Source: Galerina marginata (lineage: Eukaryota > Basidiomycota > Agaricomycetes > Agaricales > Galerinaceae). From it: a DNA stretch of 64,000 bases. Of this stretch, positions 48,688-60,141 are shown one piece after another; positions within the stretch are counted from its first letter, which is position 1, and the number at the start of each line of letters is the position of its first letter. Where the stretch lies: assembly GCA_023014335.1 (NCBI GenBank), contig JAECYW010000003.1, forward strand, positions 1,798,001 through 1,862,000. Direction: 5' to 3'. The notes beneath the pieces were generated by a model, which ran no database searches, was not told the origin of the DNA, and saw only the letters and a list, made by a program, of their open reading frames with translations. The translations under genes and the position numbers were made by a program.

Positions 48688-49128
48688 TTTGAACGTATTT
48701 GGAGGGTGCTCGGAGTCGTGGAGGGCGGTATAGGACGTAATTGACAGTCATTCCGCCTCATCGACGTGTTGCTTTGTGCGTGGGGTCCAGGATGTCTGCC
48801 ATAGTCACATGACCGTTCGGAGAACATCACGGTCAGCTTTCGAAATTCTTGAATTGTAATTTGCGAACCTAGAAACTGTACGATCGTATGCAAGTGGTTG
48901 GCGAAAAAAAAAATAAGCAAATTGTGAGTCTTTACATCATGTTTCTTTCTATGAATATTGTTTGTCGAAAGTCAATCACCACTTCGAAGCTTTATTTGAC
49001 GATTATCCGGATGTTAAAAATTAGGACCAGCTGCAGAGACCTTACGACCTATATATATCACTGCCAGATATACTAAGAGCTCTATAGCATTACTCGTACA
49101 CCTATAGATAAATACGCTAGTAGCTCAG
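48688..49128. other. Intergenic region
   Basis: About 440 bp between the DNAJC11-type start and the MutY stop. No coding signal. The upstream open frames on the minus strand (48690-48920) are out of phase with the J protein. Confidence 0.5.
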
Positions 49129-51314
49129 CTATCCGTTGGCGACTCCCATAATTTCTTCGTTATATTCCACACCTTGACCACACCGCTTCCCATGCTGAAA
49201 ATGACAATCCGTAGGTAAGTAGATTTCTCGGTTATACAAACGACGCAAACTTACTTCGTCTCCATGACTTCTTCCAAAGGAACCCAGATAGCTGCCTTCT
49301 GATCGTTAATTTGAGGCTTGACATTGACATCTTTGACGGCTCGCTTTTTGTTCTTGGGTTTTTTGGTTGGGCACTCATTGTAAAGCGACTGATTTTCCAG
49401 GAAAGCAGGTGGGCTAACTCCACCTTCTAAGACGACCCACTGGACCCTATATGTTTTCTTTATATGTGAGAAAATATGGAGAACGTCTCCAACAGGCTTA
49501 ATTTTTGCAATTATCAAAACTTCAGTCTGACTCGGGCTATTCCCGACGGCCGTGCGGTTTGACGGTTTCGAAGGGAGGAATGCACCGCCCTGAACAAGAT
49601 GTGACAAAATTTCCGAAGGCATGGCTTCTTGATCACGACGAGTGATATTCGCAGGGACATCGACGGAAGCGGGAAAGTCGTAAAGACCTGCCAAAAGTCC
49701 TGTAATGCATTATGGAATGAGCTCCCTGGACAATAATAGCAAGCTTGCTCGCTTACCGCTCTCTGGTCGTCTGATCATCAAAAAGAGTCTGTTGTCTGGA
49801 TTGGTTTTTGGATGCCATTCTATGACATGAACGACATCTAATTCTTCTCTGGCTTTCTTACGATCCGCTTTCATTGGATAAGAGGTAACCCGCACAGGAG
49901 CTAGGACGGGTTCACAAATGCGGCAAGAATCTTCAAAGTCGATGAGAGTATCTAGCTAAATCATGTCAAGGTGGTCATAAAATTAGTAAAGGGAAACAAA
50001 TACCAGCTCTTTCGTTGGTGGACACGGATTTTTGATATCCAGAGCACCATGGCCGTAGCGGGCATCCCTGGCAGTCGGGTTCGCGCACTTTACAAACAGT
50101 ACTCCCAAGCTCAATCAGTGCTTGATTGATATCGCCTGGGTATTGAGGGGTCTGAATATCGGGATCTCGTAGCTCCGTACTAGAACTGGACTGGACTGAT
50201 ATGTCTAAGGGATAGTAATTGATGCGTGAGCAATTGTTTCCCAAGACCCGGTTTTGACTACTTACCTTCTATTTCCACCATGGTTCGTGCGGCCGTCCAT
50301 AATATATCCAAGGTTGACTTGGCTTTGGGAGGAGCGTGGAGTGCGAGAAGCCTACTGAGAAGACGGTGGACATTTCCATCAAGCTGAAATAGATTAGTTC
50401 AGTCATGAAACGACAAGTCGGCGCAAAATGTTAAATAAATACTAACCACGGGCACTGGTTCACCATAAGCAATCGAACAGATCGCTCCAGCACTGTATCG
50501 GCCAATACCAGGAATATTGGCTTCCATATCTTTGGCATTATCTGGCAATTTGCCGTCGTAATCCCTGACCGCCTTTTGGGCTCCTATGAGAAGTCGGCTA
50601 GCCCTGCTATAGTATCCAAGGCCTTTCCACAAACGATTCACTTCATCAATAGTGGCTCCAGCCTAAGACGCGTGGTTAAACACATCCTAAAACGACAGTT
50701 GCGTGGCACCCACGAGATCACGAATTGTGGGAAACCTGCAATAAACTGTCAGTTCATATTGAAATCGAGGTTGATGAATCGGTGTTAAAAACAAACTTCT
50801 CCATCCAGCAGTTGTAATAAGGGATGACGGTGGCAACTTGCGTTTGTTGCAGCATGATTTCGGAGATCCACACCTGTACATCAATTAATAATTGGAATTC
50901 CCATTCAAAGTGCACTGCCAAAGCAAATACCTCGTAAGCCCGTTGTGCACGCTCGTCTGGTCCCAGGTTGGGGTCGTATGGTCGACGCCACGGCATCCCA
51001 CGGATGTCGTGTACAGTTTTGTACCACTTTAATAGGGCAGTACGCAGTACTGCTGGCGATGAGATGGAGTGTGCAGATTTAGGATGAAGAGGAACATCAA
51101 CATAGCCCTCTTGCACATCAGAAATGTGTGAGGTCGACGCGTCCGCTTTCGGTTTCTTCCGTTTTACAGTCAGAGTTTTCTTATGCGAAGCCGAGGGCTT
51201 TGACTTCAGACCAAATGACGCGTCCTCAATCTCAGAGTCGCCAGAAGAACTCGCTTGCTCTTTGTAGCTCCAGTTCTCAGAGTCAAAAGATCGTGATCGT
51301 CGCCGTTTTGCCAT
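49129..51314 (-). CDS. MUTYH: A/G-specific adenine DNA glycosylase (MutY/MYH)
   Basis: This enzyme removes adenine mispaired with 8-oxoguanine. The start ATG 51314 (MAKRRRSRSFDSENWSYKEQ) opens a basic N-terminal extension with KKTLTVKRKKPKADAS, probably a nuclear signal. The glycosylase core follows: LLKWYKTVHDIRGMPWRRPY, AYEVWISEIMLQQTQVATV (catalytic Glu), LWKGLGYYSRASRLL, helix-hairpin-helix ANIPGIGRYSAGAICSIAYG, VPVLDGNVHRLLSRLLAL (catalytic Asp) and YPGDINQALIELGSTVC. The iron-sulfur cysteines are in CKVREPDCQGCPLRPWC. The C terminus is the NUDIX-like 8-oxoG recognition domain (VEEKP-type region near 49.85 kb, IKKTYRVQWVVLEGG) and ends VVKVWNITKKLWESPTDS. About eleven introns; stop TAG 49129-49131. 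All key residues are present. Confidence 0.94.
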
Positions 51315-51812
51315 GGAGACGTTTATAAGGCCAGTTCTATGAGCAGATGGGGTCTTGATAACCAATAGATGCCACTCCGGCACAGGAATAAAGTAAACTG
51401 ACAAGGAATGAGTCTGAGTTATGGTTGGGTTGGTTGGGAGCAGTGAGATGGAAGCTGTAGACCAACACACACAAATAATTGGAAAGCAGCCAAATTCAGA
51501 AGACCCGCAGCCAGCCCGCAGCCCTTGTAAATCCTTCATTGCTTCAAGGCGACTAAGAATATATTCATCCCATACTTCATACTTCTCCAATGTGCGACAG
51601 TATAAGTCGAAAATTGCAGTCTGTCCTCTTCTCCATCATCAACTCTGGTCCTATCATCTTTGACGCGGCTCACCGTCTGACGCCAATCTAACTCTTACCT
51701 TGTCATAGACTCATAGCCACGACCCACATCGTGGTTGAATCATGTCAAATGTAGAATAAAGCCCACCTCGTCTCAAGTGCCTTGTATTATTCCGTCATAT
51801 CCATCATAAAAG
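51315..51812. other. Divergent promoter region, MutY and F-box genes
   Basis: About 500 bp between the starts of two divergent genes. A minus-strand open frame extends upstream of the chosen MutY start but reads as non-conserved sequence. Confidence 0.5.
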
Positions 51813-53166
51813 ATGGTCTTCGCTGTTCTTTGTTTTCAGGCCGCCCACATTATTCAACCGCTCGGAATGCACCCAGTGGAACATATCACTGCGTTTGCTA
51901 GTGGGCTAGCCTCCCAACTGGCTCCAGAAATTTGCGACCTCATCCTAGACAACATTCACGACTCGAAAGAGGACCTTTCAAATTGCAGTGTCGTATGCAA
52001 ATCCTGGTTGCCAGTAAGCCGGTATCACCTCTTTGGTGAGGTGCATTACCGACCAGACCTCGCCCAACTTATCTCGTCTTCAACTCACGCGGCTACTACG
52101 ATTGCACCCTATATTCGCAAGGTGACAATTCAAGGCAATTTAATCGTGCAGGAGAAGAAGGACTTTGTTTTAAAGTCGATCTTGCGTCTTCCAAAGCTCA
52201 CGTCGCTTCGCGTCGAGAAGTTTGCTTGGGTTGGCTTCCAAGTCCCCGTGGCCCTCGCGGTAGATGCACAACGTTCGGCTCGACTTTTGAAGCTGGAGCT
52301 TCGTTCCGTTCACTTTCCTTCATTCGAAATACTCGCCGAGTTTCTTGATCTATTCTCGGCTCTTCAAGAACTCTCACTTGACAATGTATCCTGGGATCGA
52401 TTAGGCTGCATTTTGACTGAGGCGTCAGTGCGGAACCCCGTCTTGAAGCCTTCCTCCCTCACGAAATTACATGTCACATCTTGCCATAACGTGGCGGTAT
52501 TAAATTGGCTACAATATGGGTTGATATCGGATGTCGTTACCGATGGCGACACGAAATACCATCGACTATTCCCTCGTCTAATCGTTCTTTCCCTACCCGA
52601 CATCCTTCCGGGAGAGGCAAAAACTCTGGGAGTTCTTCTCTCTACCCTCGGCGAGACTTTGGAACACCTCGATGCCGGGATACTGGTTAGTGATCCCAAG
52701 AACAATGATATTGAGGGTTTGTTCACCATTCCCAACACCTATTGAAAACCTAAATACTGACGAAGTCCATCCGACAGGGTTTTCAAACGCGCTCTCTCTT
52801 TCTTCAAATAGCAATTTAAAGTCCATCAACATCCACCAAATTACCCTTTTTCAATTTCCGACTGCGCAGCAATTGTCTCCCGCGATCGACTCGCAGTATG
52901 CGTGGCTACTTTCCTTCATGTCAACCATTCGACCCACCCATTTCCAATCCGCTGGATTTCATGTTTGGTTGAGCGAGGAATCTCAATTAGACTCGTTCCC
53001 TTGGTTCGACCTCTCCGACATATTGTTGGATATTGGGGTGACTCGTATTCAATTCCGCATCTCTGGCATTGGAAGAGACACCGAATTGGTTGAAGCCTGG
53101 TTTACAAGACGCCTCGGGAAAATTGATACAGCCAAGACGAGCATCCAATTCGATTTCAGCGGGTGA
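51813..53166 (+). CDS. F-box domain protein
   Basis: Large fungal F-box proteins are substrate receptors of SCF ubiquitin ligases. Near the N terminus is SQLAPEICDLILDNIHDSKE, then SNCSVVCKSWLPVSRYHLFG, a standard basidiomycete F-box. A leucine-rich region follows with KLTSLRVEKFAWVGF, LELRSVHFPSFEILAEFLDL and LQELSLDNVSWDRLG. A single 61-bp intron (52717-52777) joins DIEG to GFSNALSLSSNSNLKSINIH, giving 430 codons. Without it the frame stops at 52745. The first Met (51813) or the one at 51867 (MHPVEHITAFASG) may be the true start. The C terminus ends TSIQFDFSG, and the stop is at 53164-53166. The substrate is unknown. Confidence 0.86.
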
Positions 53167-55296
53167 GCCCGAGCACTCGCAATCCCCAATTTCTCTTTCA
53201 TTCATTCAAGGTTATTCATTCCTATCTTTCATTCAAATGTCCTCTCACGACCATCGCCGCTTTGCAAATCACGACTGATAAATCTGTAGCATCAATTCGA
53301 TCCCATATGTAGCGCTAGTTTCACTCATCTCCGTCTCGTTAATGTACTTTTAGTTTGGCCCCCAAGTGTATCCCTAGTCTGTTCAGTTGCCACTGCCGTA
53401 GATAAAACTGTATCCTTAGCTTCCCAAATTTCATGTTTTGTGACCAGCATACTTCATTTTCAGGTCGACGACAGAACGAAATGAAGATCGAAGGGGGTGT
53501 CATTTCCACGTGGAGGAAAAGCTTTCTCGTGGCAGTAGATCGGGATGACGGAAACAAGTCGCCGATCGTAGAAGATCTCTTCTCGCACAACAATCCTCGA
53601 GCTCGTGGAGAGGCTCGGATGACGCTTAAACATGTGTGGCGTTGCTGGGTTGACAGGAAAAACCTTGAATCCTATCGTCGACAAATCTAAGATTACGTTG
53701 AATCCGACGATTTGAATGGAAAAATATCACAATCATATGTAGATCGCTTGTCTGTTTGGAAGGTAGTCGCCCGAGTGTCATCGGGCAATGTTATCTTCGA
53801 TCGATCCTCGGAGAAGGAAAAGTCTATCAAATGACTACATATAGGTGGCTATGTATAACTTGCAGCTGGATGTACATGTTTTGAAATAGAATGGCTAGAC
53901 CAAGGTTTGCTTGATTTTGGGCTTGAATGGAAGACGAGTCTGGAAATAATCAAAAAAATTCCACCCGAGAGACAAGGACAGGGGGTAATCTCAGGATATC
54001 TACGACTCAACTACCACAGTAATGTAAACAGTTCACGATCCCGTTGCTCAGGATGATAGTGCAAACAACTGCCGAATAGATTCCACCAGTGGCGTCAAGG
54101 AACTCTCCATTGAGCTGTCGATTTGAAAAGCAGTTGTAATCAAAAGCAGCGGCAGAGGGCGGCAGAGGCCAGAGGCTCGAACGTCTGTGGCCTTGTGGGA
54201 CACGTGAAAGTAGGAGAAACACAGTTTCCACAGGTTTCCACCGAGGAATGGGAGAATGGATTCCCTTGCATGTAAACAAGGTTATCCCTGGATAAAAAGC
54301 TGAAAACCTACTCGGTAAATTGATTCCACGTTGCATAGGGTTTCGTGAAAGATAGGGATGAATGATTTTCCCAAGTTTCGCGGCTCATATAGTGGGAAAG
54401 ATTGGGAAGCGTGGCTGGAAAGCTTAAAAACGCAGGAGCAATTCTCTCAGGAGCCTTGAACGCTGTCCAGAAAACGACGTGTCTTCCAGAGCCTTTCGGC
54501 TACAAGCATATTGATCAAAGCACGACCTCGGCGTACGTACACACAAATGTGAAGTAGGCTGCTTACCGACGAAATGCGGATTGTAACTCTCACAAACCAC
54601 TACGCAGTCGTGAGCTCTTTGACACGTTATTCAATCCGGCTGGTGGCCCTTGATTTACCCGTCTGGAAAATGGAGAATAGGTGGAGACCGGACGGAATAT
54701 GAGCTGGAGCACCCTTTCGACCTCTTCCCAGCCCAGCGAGACGAAAACCTCGCGTTAGCCTATAATCGGCGGACGTACGAGGTGATTGAAGTTTTGTTTG
54801 CTCGACGAAGCCCACGAACAAGCGCCCATGGCCAGAATTATCAAAAGTCAAGTTACTAGTACAGTACATCCAGAATGTAGGCCTGAGTAAAACAAACTAG
54901 TTGGGTGTTGCCTGTGGTTTCCAATGGATACCAGGATTTGGAAATCGGTCCTCATGGCATGATGGTCGACGATCGCGATTGGTGCCTGTAGGCTATCGTT
55001 ACAGTGCACCGCCCAGTATGGAGAACAGCGTCAATGGATAGGTAGATAAAAATTCTGAATGTAGACATGCTGGCAGCTCTAGTTAAATTTTCAAAGACCA
55101 ACAAGTTTTTTGACGCCATTGAAGACCATGCCGGACGAGAAGCAGAGGGATAAGGGATTGGCGTGAAACATTTAGCACGCTGTGGTCGTGATTCCGGCTG
55201 ACATAAGCTAGTCGCCACGTCGTGACCCTATTGGTGACACGTTAGAGTTCCACTTCACCGCCCGACCTCATTCGACATCACTTAACCTCCTCCACC
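53167..55296. other. Unresolved 2.1-kb region
   Basis: No gene is assigned. A minus-strand frame at 54007-54336 ends FLDATGGIYSAVVCTIILSN and then a short Cys-containing tail. A plus-strand frame at 53433-53690 is Arg/Lys-rich. Neither shows a known domain or clear splice partners. Immediately before 55297 is the promoter of the cargo-receptor gene. Confidence 0.45.
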
Positions 55297-56543
55297 ATGT
55301 CGTCGAGAATCAACATTGCTCGCCCTCAAAGCAATTACAACGTCGACCCCCACGGTCTCTCCAACTCTCGCCCATCTTCGGGCTACAGAGCTGCGGACCC
55401 CGACGACCCGCTCGAGAAACTTCGGGCGTTCAGCAAAACAGTTGAGGATAATGTCGAAATCTTCTCTCAGCCTTTGAAACCCCACTTGCCGGCAATTGGT
55501 CGTTTCCTGATCGTTGTGACGTTCTTGGAGGACGCATTGCGCATCCTTACCCAATGGAGTGATCAGATTTGGTACTTGCAACAGTTCGTATATTTTGTTT
55601 GTCCGTGCCAGCAAGGCGCTCATACAGCTGCAGACACCGCCATTTCCCATGGGGAATTTCGCACTCCTTCCTTATCATCAACGTCATTGTAAGAAGACTT
55701 CTTTTGGGCTTAAAATGCCGATGGCTGACCTGCCTCGTCAGACCATGCTCATCGGTTCAGGTGCTGTCATCCTCAAGAAGCACACGGAATTCGCTACGGG
55801 TGGCCTTTTGGCGGTTGTTGTCATTCAAGGCTTTGGTTATGGACTTATTTTCGACCTCAACTTTTTCCTGCGCAACCTCAGCGTCATTGGTGGACTCTTT
55901 ATGGTTTTCAGTGATTCAATGGTATCACGCAAATCGCTCTTTGCTGGTTTACCAAGCATTAGCGATTCCGACCGAAAGAAATAGTGAGGCCATCTATCTT
56001 TTTCATTCCGCAAAATAAATTAACCCTGAATCATCAGTTTCCTCCTTGCTGGTCGCGTACTCCTCATCTTCCTTTTCTTGGGCTTCATGATGCAAGGCGA
56101 ATGGAGCTTCATCCGTGTCTTTGTTTCTGTTATTGGATTGGCTGCCTGTGTCATGGTTGCCGTTGGTTTTAAAGCTAAATGGTCGGCGGCTTTCCTCGTC
56201 ATTGTCCTGAGCATCTTCAACGTCTTCGCCAACAACTGGTGGGCAGTACATTCCGCCCACCCTCAACGCGACTTCCTCAAGTAAGTGGAATATGTATCGC
56301 GATACGGCTGGAACTAATTTTCTTCTTTTAGATACGATTTCTTCCAGACCCTTTGTTCGTGACAGCCTTCCTTTTTCCTCTGCTACGACTGATTGACTAA
56401 CTGATCTTGATAGCTATCGTTGGCGGACTCATTCTTTTGGTCAACATGGGTCCTGGTAAGTTTGCATCGCTCCCTCGTTGTTATAAGTATCTCATCAAGT
56501 TACAGGTGGTCTCTCCGTAGACGAGAAAAAGAAGACATATTAA
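55297..56543 (+). CDS. ERV29: SURF4/Erv29 family ER cargo receptor
   Basis: Erv29 packages soluble secretory cargo into COPII vesicles. The start is ATG 55297 (MSSRINIARPQSNYNVDPHG). After a disordered N terminus come EDNVEIFSQPLKPHLPAIGR, FLIVVTFLEDALRILTQWSD, QIWYLQQ and YRHFPWGISHSFL. Several membrane segments follow (MLIGSGAVILKKHTEFATGG, LLAVVVIQGFGYGLIFDLNF, LRNLSVIGGLFMVFSDSM), then GRVLLIFLFLGFMMQGEW, VIGLAACVMVAVGFKAKWSA and NVFANNWWAVH. The end is FFQTLSIVGGLILLVNMGPG followed by VDEKKKTY, a dilysine-type ER retrieval tail (KKKTY). Roughly 315 residues, as in orthologs. Five to six short introns; stop TAA 56541-56543. Highly confident. Confidence 0.95.
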
Positions 56544-57191
56544 ATCTCCCACTTAATATTACCCATGGATCATCTAGGTCACTGAATTCATTTCCTCGTC
56601 TGGATCTGGTGATGGAGGAGGTTGCGACTGGTGTGGGACTTGGTGGTCGGCTTTCGCACACCTTTGTATTTATGCAGGTTCCTCCAACTAAAATGATATC
56701 TGCTTCACCGGACTGACTATCAGAACCGCATCCATCAATCTACGCCAATTCCCACTGATGTTAAGCCGTATCTGTTTCCCAACACGAAACGGAAATGCCT
56801 TTAGCCTGAATCAGAGAGTGACATTTACCGGTTCATATGCCAGGCCGCTCTGTTGAGTTTGCGGGTGGGCTCTGGATCCGATGGCCACGTAGTCTTGATC
56901 GCAATGTGCGCCGCAAACCTCCTTTTCACGATCGGTGTTTGCGGTTTTAAATATGACTTTCATAACCCCTCGAACCTTGCTACTTACTACTTAGTGGTGC
57001 TAGTACTATAGTTGCTAGGAGTCGGACGCGACTTGTCCCTTAAAATTATTTATTACCATCTCTGGTCACATGATCAATTAGCAAAAAAAAATCGCAATTT
57101 CAATCTGTCGCTAATTCGAAGCTGTTTCTACATTCCGACTCCAGGACCATTTCTTGGCCTTGTTATCTGATTTTTTCTCCCCAGATACAGG
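56544..57191. other. Intergenic region
   Basis: About 650 bp between two plus-strand genes. No coding signal. An A-rich tract at about 57082-57090 and TACTTACTACTTAG-like text near 56990 are the only notable features. Confidence 0.5.
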
Positions 57192-59750
57192 ATGGTGGCC
57201 GATGCTGGCAATGTTAGGGTTTACACAGTGAACGGAGCCACTGCAGGCTCATCTTCGTCCTTGCCAGATTGGCTTACACGGAAACGAGCAGCAAAGGGGA
57301 AAGGCAAGAGGGCGATAAGGGAGCAAGTGGAAGGGACTATTGAACTCATTCAAGGTTTCGAGTTCCCGGAAGCTAGTAATCGTGTCAAAACGACCAGAGA
57401 TGGACACCATGTTATTGCAACTGGAACATACAAACCCCAAATGCGAGTTTGGGACCTGGACCAGCTCTCATTAAAATTTGAACGGCATTCCGATGCTGAG
57501 AATGTAGACTTTGTTGTGCGTGAGTTGTTCGCCAATTCCTGTGGTGGTTCTAAATTCTGGTCGGCTAACTTTTTATTATTATCTAGACGCTCTCTGATGA
57601 TTGGACAAAGTCAATACACCTTCAGAACGACAGAACCATCGAGCTGCATACCCAGGGAGGCTTTCACTACCGAACGCGAATACCACGGTTTGGTCGTTCG
57701 CTTGCGTATCACTTCCCTTCATGCGACACCTACATCACGGCTTCAGAAAATGAGGTCTATCGTCTGAACCTCGACCAAGGGCGATTCATGACACCACTCT
57801 TGCTGGAGGAAGGCGACGACGGAGAGATCCTTGGCGTGAACGTCGTCGACATCAATCCGGCCCACAACTTGCTTGCCTTTGGGATCGACGGGAATGGCAC
57901 AGTTCAATTGTGGGACCCACGATCTCGTTCTCGTGTTGGCGTCCTGAAACTACCCAGAGAACGTCTGGTGCCTGTCGGCGCGCACGAAATTAATCTCAGC
58001 GTCACGGCGATCTCTTCTCGAGTGGACGGTTTGTCTTATGCGATTGGGACATCAACCGGGCACACCTTGCTATATGACATCCGCGCTGCGAATCCATTTG
58101 CACTAAAAGACCAGGGATATGGTCTACCTGTCAAAAATGTAGCCTGGATCGAGGGAGGGAGCCGTATGGCTGGCGACAGCATGGTCCTCAGTGCTGATAA
58201 AAAAGTCATTAAAATGTGGAACCGTAATACAGTATGTCCGACTCTCCTCAATATTTTTACACTTCTAAATGTTTTTCTTGCAGCCTACCGCTAATTTTGC
58301 TTCAATTACGCCTGCAAGTGACCTAAACTATGTTCATCACGTCCCTGGTAGCGGCCTCCTCATGACCGCCAACGAAGGCATTCAAATGGCCACTTACTAT
58401 ATACCTCAACTTGGACCCGCTCCAAAATGGGCAAGCTTCCTCGAAAACATCACTGAAGAAATGGAGGACCAGACCACACGATCTGTCTATGAAGATTACA
58501 AATTTGTTGAACGGAGCGAACTCAAATCGTCCGTACTTGGTGCTTTATATTCTATTCATATTAATAACTTCGATTTTATTGCAGTTTGGGCTTGGACCAC
58601 CTCGTCGGTACACCTGCTCTTAAGCCTTATATGCATGGCTACTTTTTGTCACTCAAGCTCTACGACACTGCCCGTCTCATTGCCAACCCCTTCGCTTATG
58701 ACGAATATCGCGAAAAAATGGTCCGCGAGAAGATGGAGAAGATGGCGGAGACTCGGATTCGTTCCAAAAAGGACGTTGGCGTCAAGGTTAACAAAGCGCT
58801 TGCTGAAAAGATTTTCAGAGACGAAGAAAAGGCTAAACAAAAAGCAGAACGCAAGAGCAGACGAAAAGTTGCTGGGGATTCTATGGACGTCGACGTGGAA
58901 GGTGAAGAAGATGTTGAATCGCGACCTACCATCTTGTCAGATCCTCGATTTGCAAAGGTGTTCGAAGATCCTGCCTTTGCGATCGACGAGAGTTCTAGAG
59001 AATTTGCCCTTCTCAATCCATCATCTGTCGCACAGGCTGGGCCAGGTCGCACGAAGACTGCTGTCGAAGAAGAAGAGGAAGAGAGCGATAAGATCTCCAG
59101 CGACGGTTTGGGAAGTGGAAGTGACGAAGACGACGATGTCTCCAGTGACAGCAGCGTCGAAGGAGGTTTGTTACAACTTCCCTTATCTTGGCGGCACAGT
59201 GACTGACAATCGCCTCTATTTAGAACTCACCAAATTCGACCCTCGATCCCGTCCTGGACAGAGAAATCTCCGTGCGGAAGAAGCCTATCACCGCGAACGA
59301 GCACAAAATAAGGAGAGTTGGTCTAAATCAAAAGAACGAAATGCGAACAAAAGGATCGATATGGTACCTATGCGTCCACAGACCGGCGGCCAATCCCAGC
59401 GTTCTGGGGACAAAGATGCAACATTTGGACAGCGCCGAGTGCCACAGCCTTCTAATCTTTCCAGGAAGGTCGGGACGAGAAAGACTCACGCGGACGCCGA
59501 TGCTCCTATGGAGATAAGCTGGATCCCTTCGTCTTCATCTGGTGGGAGAGATGGTGGAGATGGGGAGGGTAGACAGAAGCCAGGGATGGACAAAGCCCGA
59601 AGGAAGGGGGTCGAGGCCTTTGGAGCTGGTCTCGAAAGAGGTGTTGAGGAGGGAGTCGACATGGGAGAGTCGGAGAGGCACGGTAGGACACACAGGAGGA
59701 AAGGGATACGAAGTGGCAGCAAAAATGTATTCCGACGGATTGATGGATAG
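57192..59750 (+). CDS. ENP2: Ribosome-biogenesis WD protein Enp2/NOL10
   Basis: Enp2 (human NOL10) is a nucleolar WD-repeat protein in the 90S/small-subunit processome pathway. The start is ATG 57192 (MVADAGNVRVYTVNG), followed by LPDWLTRKRAAKGKGKRAI, IELIQGFEFPEASNRVKTTR, IATGTYKPQMRVWDLDQLSL, LKFERHSDAENVDFV and, after a join, LSDDWTKSIHLQNDRTIELH. Then YRTRIPRFGRSLAYHFPSCD, ENEVYRLNLDQGRFMTPLL, NLLAFGIDGNGTVQLWDPRS and GLPVKNVAWIEGGSRMAGDS. The NUC153-type region has LSDPRFAKVFEDPAFAIDES, and a long acidic/basic tail follows (TAVEEEEEESDKISSDG). It ends GSKNVFRRIDG. Six introns; stop at 59748-59750. Block order matches human NOL10 throughout. Confidence 0.93.
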
Positions 59751-59850
59751 TTTTGCATTCTGCCCTTCGCTAGACTATCATGTTTTGTTCCACATTTCCA
59801 TTTAAATTACATTTATTAAACATGTACTCTAACTCTGGGCTTCAATTATG

Positions 59851-59894
59851 TTTTGGACACGCCAAAACCAAGAGGTGGTTTAGCGTGTCCAAAA
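59851..59894. repeat. 12-bp perfect hairpin in the 3' flank of ENP2
   Basis: TTTTGGACACGC at 59851-59862 pairs with GCGTGTCCAAAA at 59883-59894. Inside it, AAACC pairs with GGTTT, so the stem is even longer with an AAGAGGT-like loop. It lies about 100 bp after the ENP2 stop, in the presumed 3' UTR or just beyond. It could be a processing signal or a small MITE remnant. Confidence 0.65.
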
Positions 59895-60141
59895 CCGAAG
59901 GGTGGTTTATAGGCTTTACGACATGGGATTCATCTAAATAAATTTTTAGAACCACGGATTTGCGAGGACTGGCAGGAAGTCGGACAGGAGTTAAATTCTC
60001 CGAGAAGGCTATCCATCGGATTGCTTCGATGTACGGGCATTTGGATACATGCAGTTACATATATACATACAGTAAGAGTCATTGGTAAACGAGTTATTAC
60101 GACTCACATGGCATTGCTTTAATGGCAAACGGTCGCAGCCA

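Noticed and set aside
52741..52745. Apparent premature stop in the F-box gene
   Set aside because: A clean 61-bp GT-AG intron (52717-52777) removes it and joins the two frames in phase, so this is not a pseudogene.
54007..54336. Minus-strand ORF as a cyanovirin-like lectin
   Set aside because: The LNGEFLDAT text is only vaguely reminiscent and key repeat features are absent.
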